From an uncultured Campylobacter sp. (lineage in GTDB: Bacteria; Campylobacterota; Campylobacteria; Campylobacterales; Campylobacteraceae): a stretch of 41,155 bases of DNA. A program made the translations under genes and the position numbers. The stretch is from assembly GCA_900772495.1 (NCBI GenBank), contig CAAHEJ010000011.1, forward strand, positions 1 through 41,155, read 5' to 3'. Under the pieces are notes generated by a model. That model had not been told where the DNA came from. It saw only the letters and a list, made by a program, of their open reading frames with translations, and ran no database searches. Numbering within the stretch: position 1 is the first letter of the stretch; every line of letters starts with the position of its first letter. Shown in pieces: positions 16,801 through 24,620 of the stretch.

Positions 16801-17758
16801 TTTTACTCTCTAATGTGGTGTGTAGATTGACTAGGCTGATTTCACTTGCAAAATATTCGTGTTTGCTTAAAATATCACTGAATTTGTCTTCAAAATATGC
16901 GATAAAGAGCAAGCGAAAGATAAAATAAAGCGAATTTTCGTAAATTTCTGTGAGTGTGGCGTTCTGATTTTTAATAAAAATCGCCGTGCCGATAAGCTCA
17001 AAAAGGCTATCTTGTCCATTTGTGCCGTAAATAAGTGCTTCTAAATCGTCTTCTATGGTGATTTTAGCGTCATCATTTAAGGTAAGGGTTTTGTTTATAG
17101 GTTTTGACTCGGTTGTTTGTTGAGTAAAATTTTTAGAATGAAAGAAATAATAAAAATAACAAAACGCTTCTAAATCATCATTGTGCAAAATCTCTTCTAA
17201 ATTTATCTCATAAAAAACCTTTGTCGCGCTTAATTTAGAGTTATCATAAAAGCGCCAAAATTTGCCATTTGTGAGAAAGCCAAAGTCTAGTTTGAGATTG
17301 CTTAAATAGCGCAGAATTTGAAAATGCGGATTATCTTTGACTTTTTTATTATCAACTTCGACATTATAGGCTTTGGATTCTAAAATGACAGCTATGTATT
17401 CGTTGCTTGCACCTCTTTGATTTTTAGGAATTTGCTCGTAACTCTCTTTGTCTTTTTTACTTGTAAAAAGTAAAAAATCTGGCTTTTCTAACTTACCTTG
17501 AATGATTTTTTCTTCTTGTCTTACAAAGTGATAGCCTAAAATTTGGGCGACTTTGGCGATGAAATTATCCTCAAACTGATGTTCGTTTTGTTTGGTAAAT
17601 TTATCCTTGTTATAAAGGGCTTTAATGTCGTCAAAGGCTTTTTGCGTTTCGTTTGCGTTGGCTTTGAATGCGTAGTGTTTAGGAAAGCCCACTTCAAGCA
17701 TATAAGAAGTGAAAAGGTTATTTTTAAGAAAATAAAATTTATTTTTAATAGCGTTCAT
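13850..17758 (-). CDS. Type IIG restriction-modification enzyme (Eco57I-like)
   Basis: The 1302-residue single-chain enzyme combines nuclease, N6-adenine methyltransferase and target recognition. The N-terminal PD-(D/E)XK domain shows KPDFLLFTS followed by IAVILESKAYNVEVD (Glu-x-Lys) within about residues 90-150. The methyltransferase centre has SAM motif I in ILDNACGSGHFLIEALNQ and catalytic motif IV in MIVGNPPWDKTKFSD, with FGVDSNPFSVELTKLSLW between them. The last roughly 450 residues, including AFASDTNERTLIF-like and RTMIQINVNKTYLERIPLPQ stretches, resemble the target recognition region. The frame is intact, with no homopolymer tract. The start has AAAGGACTTTTAA before ATG 17758. It is the first gene of an operon with the GHKL-nuclease gene and adjoins truncated modD. 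Eco57I-type enzymes normally need no partner, so the coupled ATPase is notable. Confidence 0.88.
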   Translation of the reverse strand: MNAIKNKFYFLKNNLFTSYMLEVGFPKHYAFKANANETQKAFDDIKALYNKDKFTKQNEHQFEDNFIAKVAQILGYHFVRQEEKIIQGKLEKPDFLLFTSKKDKESYEQIPKNQRGASNEYIAVILESKAYNVEVDNKKVKDNPHFQILRYLSNLKLDFGFLTNGKFWRFYDNSKLSATKVFYEINLEEILHNDDLEAFCYFYYFFHSKNFTQQTTESKPINKTLTLNDDAKITIEDDLEALIYGTNGQDSLFELIGTAIFIKNQNATLTEIYENSLYFIFRLLFIAYFEDKFSDILSKHEYFASEISLVNLHTTLESKKGSFKGFVKLNTIFKMYDKGEPNYNMPVFNGGLFDSTKTPLLSTPQLFDDVTLKEILKKFFYFDDGQSLFKRDYKTLSVAHLGTIYEGLLGYFFALADEDLLYVKYHTKGNTQKEIENYIDRYDYAELEKQEKLKKLEIISSPKLYKKGQIYLKNTSNSRKSTASFYTPQSITNFLVTQGLKERLNNENILRFKILDNACGSGHFLIEALNQITQIVLENFDDFANLKQIYEAEKKEIQNSTTQYLRDHQIDESDIVKRLLLKRVIFGVDSNPFSVELTKLSLWIDSFIFGTPLSFIEHHIKCGNALIGASLSEFANFYKSNKKDASLFTSDLMQEFKTLSEVFDELDSLHDTTAEQIAYSKQIYQTQILPKLTKLNLYLNYYTALNLAQHSQQKELKKVIELEKFADSNEEDYKNARQITQNLSREFAFFNYEVEFPEIIKKDEFGNIKFIGFDMIVGNPPWDKTKFSDNDFFPQFKSDYRTLSNTKKAEFKANQLAKDYIKKAYDAQKTATLQQNNYYKAHFPLNLGDGDGNLFRFFVERNLRLLASKATLNYILPSALMLENGSYNLRKEILQNRTINLFYSFENRDGIFNEVHRSYKFALMQIYNDTPPKNHAIKTMFYKTKIDEIYDENNVIKLNLDDIKMLSPTYLALQEVQSKKDLNILEKCYTKFAPLKSSWLDFRRELDMTNDKDLFIETHKEELLPLYEGKMIYQNNAEFSTPNYFLDKNAFDLRLKSKEIYRLKQDLKIDNKKYTKLLENLKPTNMSVQGFEKTLIKYDREFFRLGFRAIASDTNERTLIFSLLPKDCGVGNSVWSSITKSYLLNSAQIHIKTISTTRLCFALGIFNSLVVDFLARTMIQINVNKTYLERIPLPQPNDDEIMCNKAYTSIARNALILQLYNDKAGYFDKLKIEFKIKQSEIPTTSKLYDTLKARLDIAVAQLYGLNFDDFCHILKSFKVLNKNQPKFIILLKSLWKNNKERK

Positions 17759-17825
17759 TTAAAAGTCCTTTCATTATCGACAAATATTTTAGCAAATTTT
17801 TCCCAAATTTTACCTTATACTGTGC

Positions 17826-18440
17826 TCATATTGCAAAATGCCTTGCTTCGCTCATATTTTCCACCTCAACGATGATTTTATGCTCTTTAAAGGCATTTTT
17901 AAGGCGTAAAAAGTCCTTTTCAAAGTCATTGCAAAGCAATCTATGCTCATTAAACACCAAAATACTATCACTTAGCCCATATCTGTGCGGCAAGCCACCC
18001 CCACTCACAAGGGCTTTGAGCAAAAGTTTTTTAGCAAAGGGCATAGTTTTGCGTGTGCCAAGCAAGGCTATGTTGGGGTTGTGTTTGCGGGCGTTTTCAA
18101 GCATAGTTCTTGTGTAGCTTGCCACAGAACTTGCGTATTCTAATAAATTTTGCATAGTTTTTGCCACGCGAAGTAAATCCTGCGCCTTGCCTTTTAGGTG
18201 TAAAAAACACTCTTTTGGCTGAATTTTTGCCCCATTTTCAAGGGCAAATTCACACTCAATGTCAAGCATTTTAGCAAGTCTTACGCACTCATCGACACCG
18301 CAAAGTATGATTTCATCGTTTTTGGGAAAAAAGCATAAATTTGCTTTGGTGCAAATTCCCAAACCAAAGCTCGTGTTGTCAAGGTAGGGCGCATCATCGT
18401 TGAGTAAATTTACAAGCTCGTTGTCGCTAAATTCAAACAT
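17826..18440 (-). pseudogene. modD: ModD-like (NadC family) gene truncated at 3' end
   Basis: The 204-residue frame matches ModD, a quinolinate phosphoribosyltransferase-like protein often found with molybdate transport genes. It begins with the ModD-type sequence FSDNELVNLLNDDAPYLDNT and contains LLGTRKTMPFAKKLLLKAL, SGGGLPHRYGLSDSILVF and IIVEVENMSEARHFA. NadC/ModD proteins run to about 280 residues; here the chain stops right after the VEVE strand. It therefore lacks the last beta-strands, the LD metal-binding motif and the glycine-rich phosphate loop. The break lies 67 bases from the start of the acquired Type IIG gene, so insertion of that block probably removed the 3' end. The remaining fragment is unlikely to be active. 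A ribosome site (AAAAGGCAGATT) is still present. No modABC genes are in the window. Confidence 0.75.
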
Positions 18441-18513
18441 AATCTGCCTTTTTTATGTGAATTTTAGCATATTTTTGCCCTTTGGCGCAAACTCTTATTT
18501 AATAAATTTATGT

Positions 18514-18519
18514 TAAAAT
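18514..18519 (+). promoter_or_regulatory. Candidate -10 box for surE
   Basis: TAAAAT lies 19 bases upstream of the surE ATG in an AT-rich 97-base gap between the divergent modD remnant and surE. The -10-to-start distance is short but workable, and no clear -35 is seen. Confidence 0.35.
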
Positions 18520-18537
18520 TGAATTCAAGGACAAAAA

Positions 18538-19314
18538 ATGAAAGAGATTTTAATCACAAACGATGATGGCTTTGAGAGCAAGGGTTTGAAAAAGCTCGTG
18601 AAAATGTTGCGGCGTGAATTTAACGCCAAAGTAACCGTAGTCGCTCCAGCCACTGAAAAATCAGGCTCATCTCACTCCATAACACTCACGCGCCCGCTTC
18701 GTTTCGTCAAAGTCGGCAAGCGTTTTTACAAACTTGATGATGGTACGCCTGCTGATTGCGTGTATTTGGCACTTCACGCCCTTTACAAAACGCGTTTGCC
18801 CGATTTAGTCATAAGTGGCATCAATCACGGAGCAAACATAAGCGAGGATATAACATACTCTGGCACTTGTGCTGGTGCTATGGAGGCTGTTTTGCAAGGC
18901 ATTCCCGCAATCGCACTTTCTCAATTTTACCGAAAAAGCGAGAATTCAAAAAGGCTTGATTTCACAAATGCCCTTAAAATCACGCGTCAAGTCGTGGCAA
19001 AAATCCTAAAAGACGGCTTTCCGCTTGACAAAAAAGAATTCATCAACATAAATTTCCCGTCCGCAAAAGATGAATTTAAGGGGCTTAAAGTCGCTCACAC
19101 GGGCAAGAGAGTGTATAATTACAAGGCTTATGCGAACAAAAATCCGCGCGGAGTGGAGTATTTTTGGCTGGCTGCGGCTGGTTTGGAGTATGAAAGGCAG
19201 GCAAATTCGGACATTGATTTGCTTTTGCAAGGCTATGCGGTGATGACGCCGATAATGCTTGATTTAACCGCTTACAATAAGCTTGAAACGCTAAAAAAAT
19301 GGGCGAAAATATGA
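18538..19314 (+). CDS. surE: 5'/3'-nucleotidase SurE
   Basis: This 258-residue metal-dependent phosphatase acts on nucleoside monophosphates and possibly short polyphosphates and is linked to stationary-phase survival. The N-terminus MKEILITNDDGFESKGL contains the metal-binding NDDG motif. APATEKSGSSHSIT, DGTPADCVYLAL, LVISGINHGANIS and DITYSGTCAGAMEA are the standard active-site blocks. The ATG follows AAGGACAAAAA. It overlaps the next gene by ATGA. In C. jejuni the same surE-tcdA pair lies near lpxB; here the interval between lpxB and surE has been replaced by the RM block. Confidence 0.97.
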   Translation: MKEILITNDDGFESKGLKKLVKMLRREFNAKVTVVAPATEKSGSSHSITLTRPLRFVKVGKRFYKLDDGTPADCVYLALHALYKTRLPDLVISGINHGANISEDITYSGTCAGAMEAVLQGIPAIALSQFYRKSENSKRLDFTNALKITRQVVAKILKDGFPLDKKEFININFPSAKDEFKGLKVAHTGKRVYNYKAYANKNPRGVEYFWLAAAGLEYERQANSDIDLLLQGYAVMTPIMLDLTAYNKLETLKKWAKI

Positions 19315-20000
19315 ATTTAGATGACAAAAAGGCTGAATTCCGCTTTACACGCGTGAAATGGCTCATCGGCGAAGAGCTTTTTGACAAAATCGCCACGCTT
19401 AAAGTCCTTGTTTTTGGGCTTGGCGGCGTGGGCGGCTTTTGCGTTGATGCGCTTTATCGCACGGGCTTTAAGGATTTTACTTTCATCGATGAGGACAGCT
19501 TTGAGGCTACAAATTTAAACCGCCAGCTGCATAGCGAGCATATCGGGCAGGCAAAGGCTGAGGTTTTTTCGCGAATTTACGGGGGCAAGGGTATAGTAAA
19601 ACGCGTGGATAGTGCGTTTTTGCGTGAGTTTAGCTTGCAAGAGTTTGACATTATCATAGATGCCATAGATGACATACCCACAAAAGTTGCTATTGTAGGG
19701 CTTGTGGATACTCAAAAACAAATTTTCGTCTCATCCACAGGCGGTGCGAGAAAGCTTGATGCCACTAAAATCGCCATTGCGCCACTTTGCAAAACGCACG
19801 GAGACGCCTTAGCGAAAAAATTTCGCTATGAGCTTAAAAAAGCTGGCTTAAAAGCGGACTTTGAAGTGGTTTTTAGCGATGAAAAGCCCATTTGCAAAGA
19901 GCTTGGCTCGTTTATGGGCGTAACGGGCGCCTTTGGTTTGGCACTTGCTAGCCTTGTGCTGCGAAAGGTGTTTAAAAGATATGGAGAAAACAATGCTTGA
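19311..20000 (+). CDS. tcdA: TcdA/CsdL-like tRNA threonylcarbamoyladenosine dehydratase (ThiF/E1 family)
   Basis: The 229-residue protein belongs to the E1-like ThiF/MoeB superfamily. TcdA adenylates and cyclises t6A37 in tRNAs to ct6A. Seen here are VLVFGLGGVGGFCVDALYR (ATP-binding GxGGVG), FIDEDSFEATNLNRQ (the Asp and Arg of the adenylation site), DIIIDAIDDIPTKVAIV and, near the end, LGSFMGVTGAFGLALAS. The order of blocks fits TcdA better than MoeB. The start at 19311 overlaps the surE stop (ATGA); an in-frame ATG four codons earlier is a possible alternative. The 3' end overlaps the next start by 8 bases. Function is by homology. Confidence 0.85.
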   Translation: MNLDDKKAEFRFTRVKWLIGEELFDKIATLKVLVFGLGGVGGFCVDALYRTGFKDFTFIDEDSFEATNLNRQLHSEHIGQAKAEVFSRIYGGKGIVKRVDSAFLREFSLQEFDIIIDAIDDIPTKVAIVGLVDTQKQIFVSSTGGARKLDATKIAIAPLCKTHGDALAKKFRYELKKAGLKADFEVVFSDEKPICKELGSFMGVTGAFGLALASLVLRKVFKRYGENNA

Positions 20001-23000
20001 ATTTCTAGCTTTAAACGACTTTTTCAGCCCCTTGTATGAGAAAAAGCCCATTTTACAGGGCGAATTTCAGGATTTTAAGCGCACATTTGCCACATACAAG
20101 GCAAATTTAAACGCAAATGCAGAGCAAAACGAAGACGCCCTTGTGGCAAACGCTCTTACGCCCTTTTTACAAGGCTTGCAATTTAAAACGAGCATTAAGA
20201 CTAAACAAGAAGGCAAAAGCGAAGTGGATTTAATCTTACTCAAAAATGGCGAAATTTCCGTGCTTGTTGAGGCGAAAAAGCCCGAAAATTCAAAGGAATT
20301 TTTTAGCCCACAAAATGTAAATTGCAAAGCCCTTGCTGAGTGCATTTTGTATTATTTAAGGCAACGAAATGCTGACGGGGGGGGGGATTTAACTATGAGA
20401 ATTTAGGCTCTAAAAGCCCAAATTCTAGCATAAAGTTCATCATCATCACAAATTTTTATGATTTTTATATCTTTAAGGCAAGAGAATTTGAAAGGCTCTT
20501 TGCCACAAACAAGCATTTTATCACGCTTTATGCCAACTTCACAAACCCAAACTCCCTTTTTAAAGGCAACACCGATGAATTTTACAAAGAAACAAGCAAG
20601 CTTTTAAACTCGCCTGAGTATTTAAAATCTATCTCCCAAGATGCCCACGAAAAGCCGAGTTTAAAGGGCTTTCATCTTAACTTAAAGCCCATTTTAGCGC
20701 AAGATAAGGCGGATTTTAAAAGTTTAAAGCCTATTTTTAAAGCATTTCACAAGGATTTTTTGCTTGATGAGTTTAACCCAAATGACGCCAACAGCCTAAA
20801 TTCAGCATTTTACGAGGAACTTTTATACATTTTAGGTTTGTGCGAAGTAAAAGAAAGCTCAAAGCTGCTTATAAAGCCAAGCTCACAAAGCGCAAACACC
20901 CTTTACAACGCCATTTTAGCAAAGCTTCCCCAAGACAAACAAGACTTTGAACGCGTTATGAGCTTTGTCGTGCTGTGGCTAAACCGCATTTTGTTTCTCA
21001 AACTCATCGAGGCGAATTTGGTGCGTTTTAACGATGATGAAAGCCTAAAATTCCTTAATCCAAACAAGGTGCAAAATTTCAAAGCCCTATCCCAACTTTT
21101 CTTTGAAATTTTAGCCAAAAAGCCAAAAGACAGGGCAAATTCCACGCTTGATTATTTGCCTTATCTTAACTCAGCCCTTTTTCAAAAGCAAGCCATAGAG
21201 CGCGAAATACTCGACATTTCAGCCCTTGATGACAGTGCCACTTTGCCTTATTTTGCCAAAACGCAAATTAAGGACAAAAACGCCAAGAAAAAAGCAGGTT
21301 CTGTGCCTTTGCTTGTTTATATCTTTGAATTTTTAGACGCCTTTGACTTTGGTAGCGATGAAAAAAGCCCAGAACTAGCCTTGCAAAAAGAACTCATCAG
21401 CTCATCGGTGCTAGGACTTGTCTTTGAAAAGCTCAACGGCTACAAAGAGGGTAGCTTCTACACGCCAAGCTTTATCACAAGCTATATGTGCCGCGCAAGC
21501 CTTGAAAAAGTGATTTTAAGCAAATTTAATGATAAATTTAAATGGCAATGCGAGGATTTCAAAGCATTAAGAGAACGCATTGATAGGGATTTTAGCACAA
21601 AGGCGCAAGAGTTTAAAGCCGTGCTAAATTCCATTCGCATTTGCGACCCAGCCGTTGGTAGTGGGCATTTTTTGGTATCAGCCTTAAATGAAATGATAGC
21701 CATTTACCACACTCTTGGCTTAGCCCAAAGGCTTAATCCTTGCGAACTCGCGCTTTTAAGCGATGAACTTGTCATCACCAACCCAAATGGCGAAATTTAC
21801 GCTTACAAAAAGCCCAAAATCAAAAACGATGAAAGCCACGCTATCCAAAAAGCCCTTTTTACGCTCAAAAAGCAAATCATCGAAAACAACCTTTTTGGCG
21901 TGGATATCAACGAAAATTCCTGCGAGATAACCAAACTTCGCCTTTGGATAGAGCTTTTGAAAAATTCTTATTATTTGCAAAAGGACGATGATGGCTTTGA
22001 TGAGAATTTAAATGATGAAATTCACCAAATGCAAACCCTACCAAATATCGATATAAACATTAAATGCGGCAACTCACTCATAAGTTATTTTGAGCTTAAC
22101 CGCTCTTTGACGCACTATCCAAACATAAAAGAGCGAATGCAAAAATACAAAAGCGTTATCAAGGACTACAAAGAGGGCTTTTTTGACGACAAAATGCGCA
22201 TAGAAAAAGAGATAAAAGCCCTTAAAGAAAGCTTTCGCACCTTTTGTTTTAAGGACAAATTCAACAAAGAAATAAAAGCCTTTACCGCAAAATGCGAGGC
22301 ATACTCGAAAAAATACGGCAATTTTTTAGCAAAAGATGATGAGAATTTAAGCCTTTATATCGCTCAAAGTTTCAGCTTTTTTGACTTTGATGAGAGCAAA
22401 GCAAGGCTTGAATTTAGCGCACTTAAAAAAGAATATGAAAGCATTTTTAATTTAGAAAGCAAAAAGCCCTTTGAATGGCGTTTTGAATTCCCTGAGGTTT
22501 TAAATGAAAATGGCGAATTTATGGGCTTTGATTTGGTAGTGGGAAATCCGCCTTATATGCAAGTGCCTAAAAATGTTTATTCGGCAAAAACCTTTCCTTA
22601 CAGCGAAGGTAAAGATACGGGCAAACAAAACACTTATAAAATTTTTATCGAGCAAGGCTATAATCTTGCCAAAGACAGGGGTGAAATTTGGCTTATCGTT
22701 CAAACTTCGTTGTTATGCGATATTGGTTCAAAATACACAAGAGAATTGCTTTTAGATAAAGCAAACATAAATTCTTTTATCATTTTCCCAGAAAAAATCA
22801 AACTTTTTACAAATGTAACGCAAGGCGTTGTCATTGTAGGATTTAATAAAAGCAATCCAGCAAATAACCACAGCTTTAAAATCAGCATTGAAAATAATAC
22901 ACAAACCCTAGAAAATCCTATGTTTGAAAGCATTATACAAGCAAATATAAAAAAGTTTTATCCAAACAATTTTGAATTTCCATTGATTAAAAAAGGCGAT

Positions 23001-23666
23001 ATGAATATTCTCAACAAACTAAAAAGCGTAAAAAGCACATTAAAAGAATTTATTACCGATTCTTTGCAAGGCAATATAAATACCATTCATTTAGCAAGAA
23101 TAAAAAGCGAAAACTCCACAGGCATTTACTTAATGAAAGGTGAAAATATACAAAGATATGGATTTGTAGGAAATTTTATGAATTGCATTGAAAGTGATGA
23201 AATTTTAAAATTTTTAGATAAAAATTCTCAATCAAATATCATTGCTATGCAAGGAATTCACAATATAGACGCAAAATTTCGCATACATTGCACATTGTTA
23301 GAATCTAAAAACACAAATAAATTTGTGTTTTTAGATTCAACAAAAATGCTTTTTGTTGAATGTAAAGAAATTGCAAAATACTTGATTGGACTTTTAAATT
23401 CAAGGCTTTTGAATTGGCTTTTTAAGAAAACAAGCACAAATAATAATATAAACATTTATGAGTTACAATCCTTGCCTATCCCAAAGCCAAACTCTAAAAA
23501 TCAAAAGCTAGTCGATGAAATTGTGAATTCAGTAAATCAAATTTTAGAGATTAAACAAGAGAATTCGCAAACCGACACTACAAAGATAGAAAAAGACATT
23601 GACAATTTAATATATAAATTGTATAATTTAGATGCTAATGAGATAAAAATTATAGAAAGGGCTTAA
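19993..23666 (+). CDS. Phase-variable Type IIG restriction-modification gene, out of frame at G10
   Basis: Two frames form one gene. From ATG 19993 (after GGAGAAAACA) the frame reads an N-terminal nuclease domain: GKSEVDLILLKNGEISVLVE with Asp79, then Glu93 and Lys95 in VEAKK. It then meets ten Gs at 20377-20386 and stops at 20406 (137 residues). The alternative frame continues FNYENLGSKSPNSSIKFIII and runs without a stop to 23666. It contains SAM motif I (ICDPAVGSGHFLVSALNEM), GVDINENSCEITKLRLW, motif IV (LVVGNPPYMQV) and a C-terminal recognition region with YELQSLPIPKPN. Adding one G (or removing two) joins them into about 1224 residues, normal for Type IIG enzymes. This matches the phase-variable Cj0031-type enzymes of C. 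jejuni. In the state given here the full enzyme is off. A sequencing error in the tract is possible. The stop is 2 bases before the next ATG. Confidence 0.9.
20377..20386 (+). repeat. Poly-G phase-variation tract (G10)
   Basis: Ten consecutive Gs lie inside the Type IIG coding region, the only G run of this length in the window. Such tracts change length by slipped-strand pairing in Campylobacter. At G10 the gene is frameshifted; G11 or G8 would give the full-length frame (a Gly run between Ala-Asp and Phe-Asn). Confidence 0.95.
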
Positions 23667-23668
23667 AA

Positions 23669-23845
23669 ATGACAAAAAACAATATACAAATAGGCAGTAA
23701 GGCTAAAATTTCAAATTCAAATATAAGCAATAACGCAAGGACACAAAGTATAAATCATAAAGAATCTATGCTAAAACAAATTCTTATAGGCGTAGTAATT
23801 GCCGTGATAGCGGGGGTAGTTTTATCGTATTTGGGAGTTAAGTAA
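23669..23845 (+). CDS. 58-residue single-helix membrane protein with N-terminal Gly/Asn/Ser motif; candidate effector
   Basis: This small gene encodes MTKNN followed by IQIGSKAKISNSNISNN (6-22), a polar linker to about residue 34, and one hydrophobic segment (ILIGVVIAVIAGVVLSYLGV, 38-57) ending in Lys. The 17-residue N-terminal motif aligns without gaps to the C-terminus of the next protein (9 of 17 identical). It also contains IQIG, the core tetrad pattern of RHIM amyloid motifs. The ATG follows GAAAGGGCTTAAAA, starts 2 bases after the RM stop, and its TAA overlaps the next ATG by one base. No family was recognised. A homotypic motif linking a sensor to a membrane-damaging effector is inferred from the layout. 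An alternative is a membrane anchor for the partner. Confidence 0.7.
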   Translation: MTKNNIQIGSKAKISNSNISNNARTQSINHKESMLKQILIGVVIAVIAGVVLSYLGVK

Positions 23846-24528
23846 TGGCAAAAAGCAAAATTATCAAACAGCTTGTTAATAATGAAATCACCACAAAACA
23901 AGCATTAGAAAGAATGCTTATATTAGCAAAAGATATTAAAGATAGAAATTTGGAGCAATGGATAAGAAATGAAATTCAAGGATATGAAAAAAACGATACT
24001 ATCCCAGAATATCGAAAAATTCCCATTTATTGCATAGGAACTTATGATGTGGGTTTAACTAGAGCCAAGAATGCCCCATTACCAACTATAATTTTAGATA
24101 AAGTGCCACAAAAAGAAAAGGAAAAATTTTTACACAAATATATTGAAATCCCGATGGAAATGCTAGAACAAATTATAAAAAACAAAGAAGAAGTTGCAGA
24201 ATCAATAAGCCCTGAAAATTTTCAAATTTTTGAATATGGCACTAATATACAGGTATTAAGTGCAAAAAAAGTGTATGATAGAATTTATTTGAGTAAGATT
24301 ATAGAAAAAGTTAGGTTAAAAGTCATTGATATTTTGACTGAGCTTGAAAAAGAATTTGGCTGCCTTGATGATTTGGATATTAGCATAGATGATAAAAATG
24401 AGACACAAAGGCAAGAAATTCATAATGTTATAAATGTTATTATACAAGATAATCATACTGACAACAGCATTACAATGGGCGATGAAAATAAAGTATCAAA
24501 TTCTACTATCGCAAACAATCAAAATTAA
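23845..24528 (+). CDS. AbiTii-like abortive infection protein with C-terminal shared motif
   Basis: The first roughly 170 residues of this 227-residue protein resemble the AbiTii domain described from a lactococcal phage-abortive protein. Examples are KIIKQLVNNEITTKQALERM, ILAKDIKDRNLEQWIRNEIQ, GYEKNDTIPEYRKIPIY and a following segment with NAPLPTIILD. A short Asp-rich linker leads to a polar tail with VINVIIQDNHTDNS, then ITMGDENKVSNSTIANN (209-225). The tail matches the N-terminal motif of the small membrane protein encoded immediately upstream. GGGAG lies 8 bases before the ATG, which overlaps the upstream stop (TAATG). The base composition is more AT-rich than the housekeeping genes. Biochemical activity of AbiTii is not known to me. 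The domain call is by eye but the pattern is good. Confidence 0.7.
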   Translation: MAKSKIIKQLVNNEITTKQALERMLILAKDIKDRNLEQWIRNEIQGYEKNDTIPEYRKIPIYCIGTYDVGLTRAKNAPLPTIILDKVPQKEKEKFLHKYIEIPMEMLEQIIKNKEEVAESISPENFQIFEYGTNIQVLSAKKVYDRIYLSKIIEKVRLKVIDILTELEKEFGCLDDLDISIDDKNETQRQEIHNVINVIIQDNHTDNSITMGDENKVSNSTIANNQN

Positions 24529-24565
24529 CCCAAATAACTAAAACTCTAAATTTTTCTCTTAACCC

Positions 24566-24609
24566 TTGACATTGTAATTTAAAAATTATATCATTAGTGA
24601 TATAATTTT
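24566..24609 (+). promoter_or_regulatory. Toxin-antitoxin promoter with 12-bp palindromic operator
   Basis: A consensus -35 (TTGACA, 24566-24571) is followed after 17 bases by TATCAT (24589-24594). A perfect inverted repeat, AAAATTATATCA at 24582-24593 and its complement at 24598-24609 with a 4-base spacer, covers that -10 box. A second perfect TATAAT lies at 24601-24606. The palindrome is the expected operator for autoregulation by the antitoxin of the following pair. Confidence 0.75.
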
Positions 24610-24620
24610 AAGGATAAAGG

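Noticed and set aside
13850..17758. BREX PglX or another multi-gene methylation system
   Set aside because: No brx, pgl or helicase genes accompany it, and the N-terminal nuclease motif fits a stand-alone Type IIG enzyme.
19299..19310. Earlier start for tcdA at ATG 19299
   Set aside because: The ATGA overlap at 19311 fits coupling with surE and the family N-terminus equally well or better; the four extra residues cannot be judged from sequence alone.
20377..20386. Frameshift as a plain sequencing error
   Set aside because: It cannot be excluded, but poly-G tracts of this length in Type IIG genes are an established Campylobacter phase switch, so biological variation is the better explanation.
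20760..23666. Separate methyltransferase gene starting at TTG 20760
   Set aside because: The same frame is open back to the G tract at 20377, encodes family-like sequence there and has no ribosome site at 20760; it is the 3' part of the phase-variable gene.
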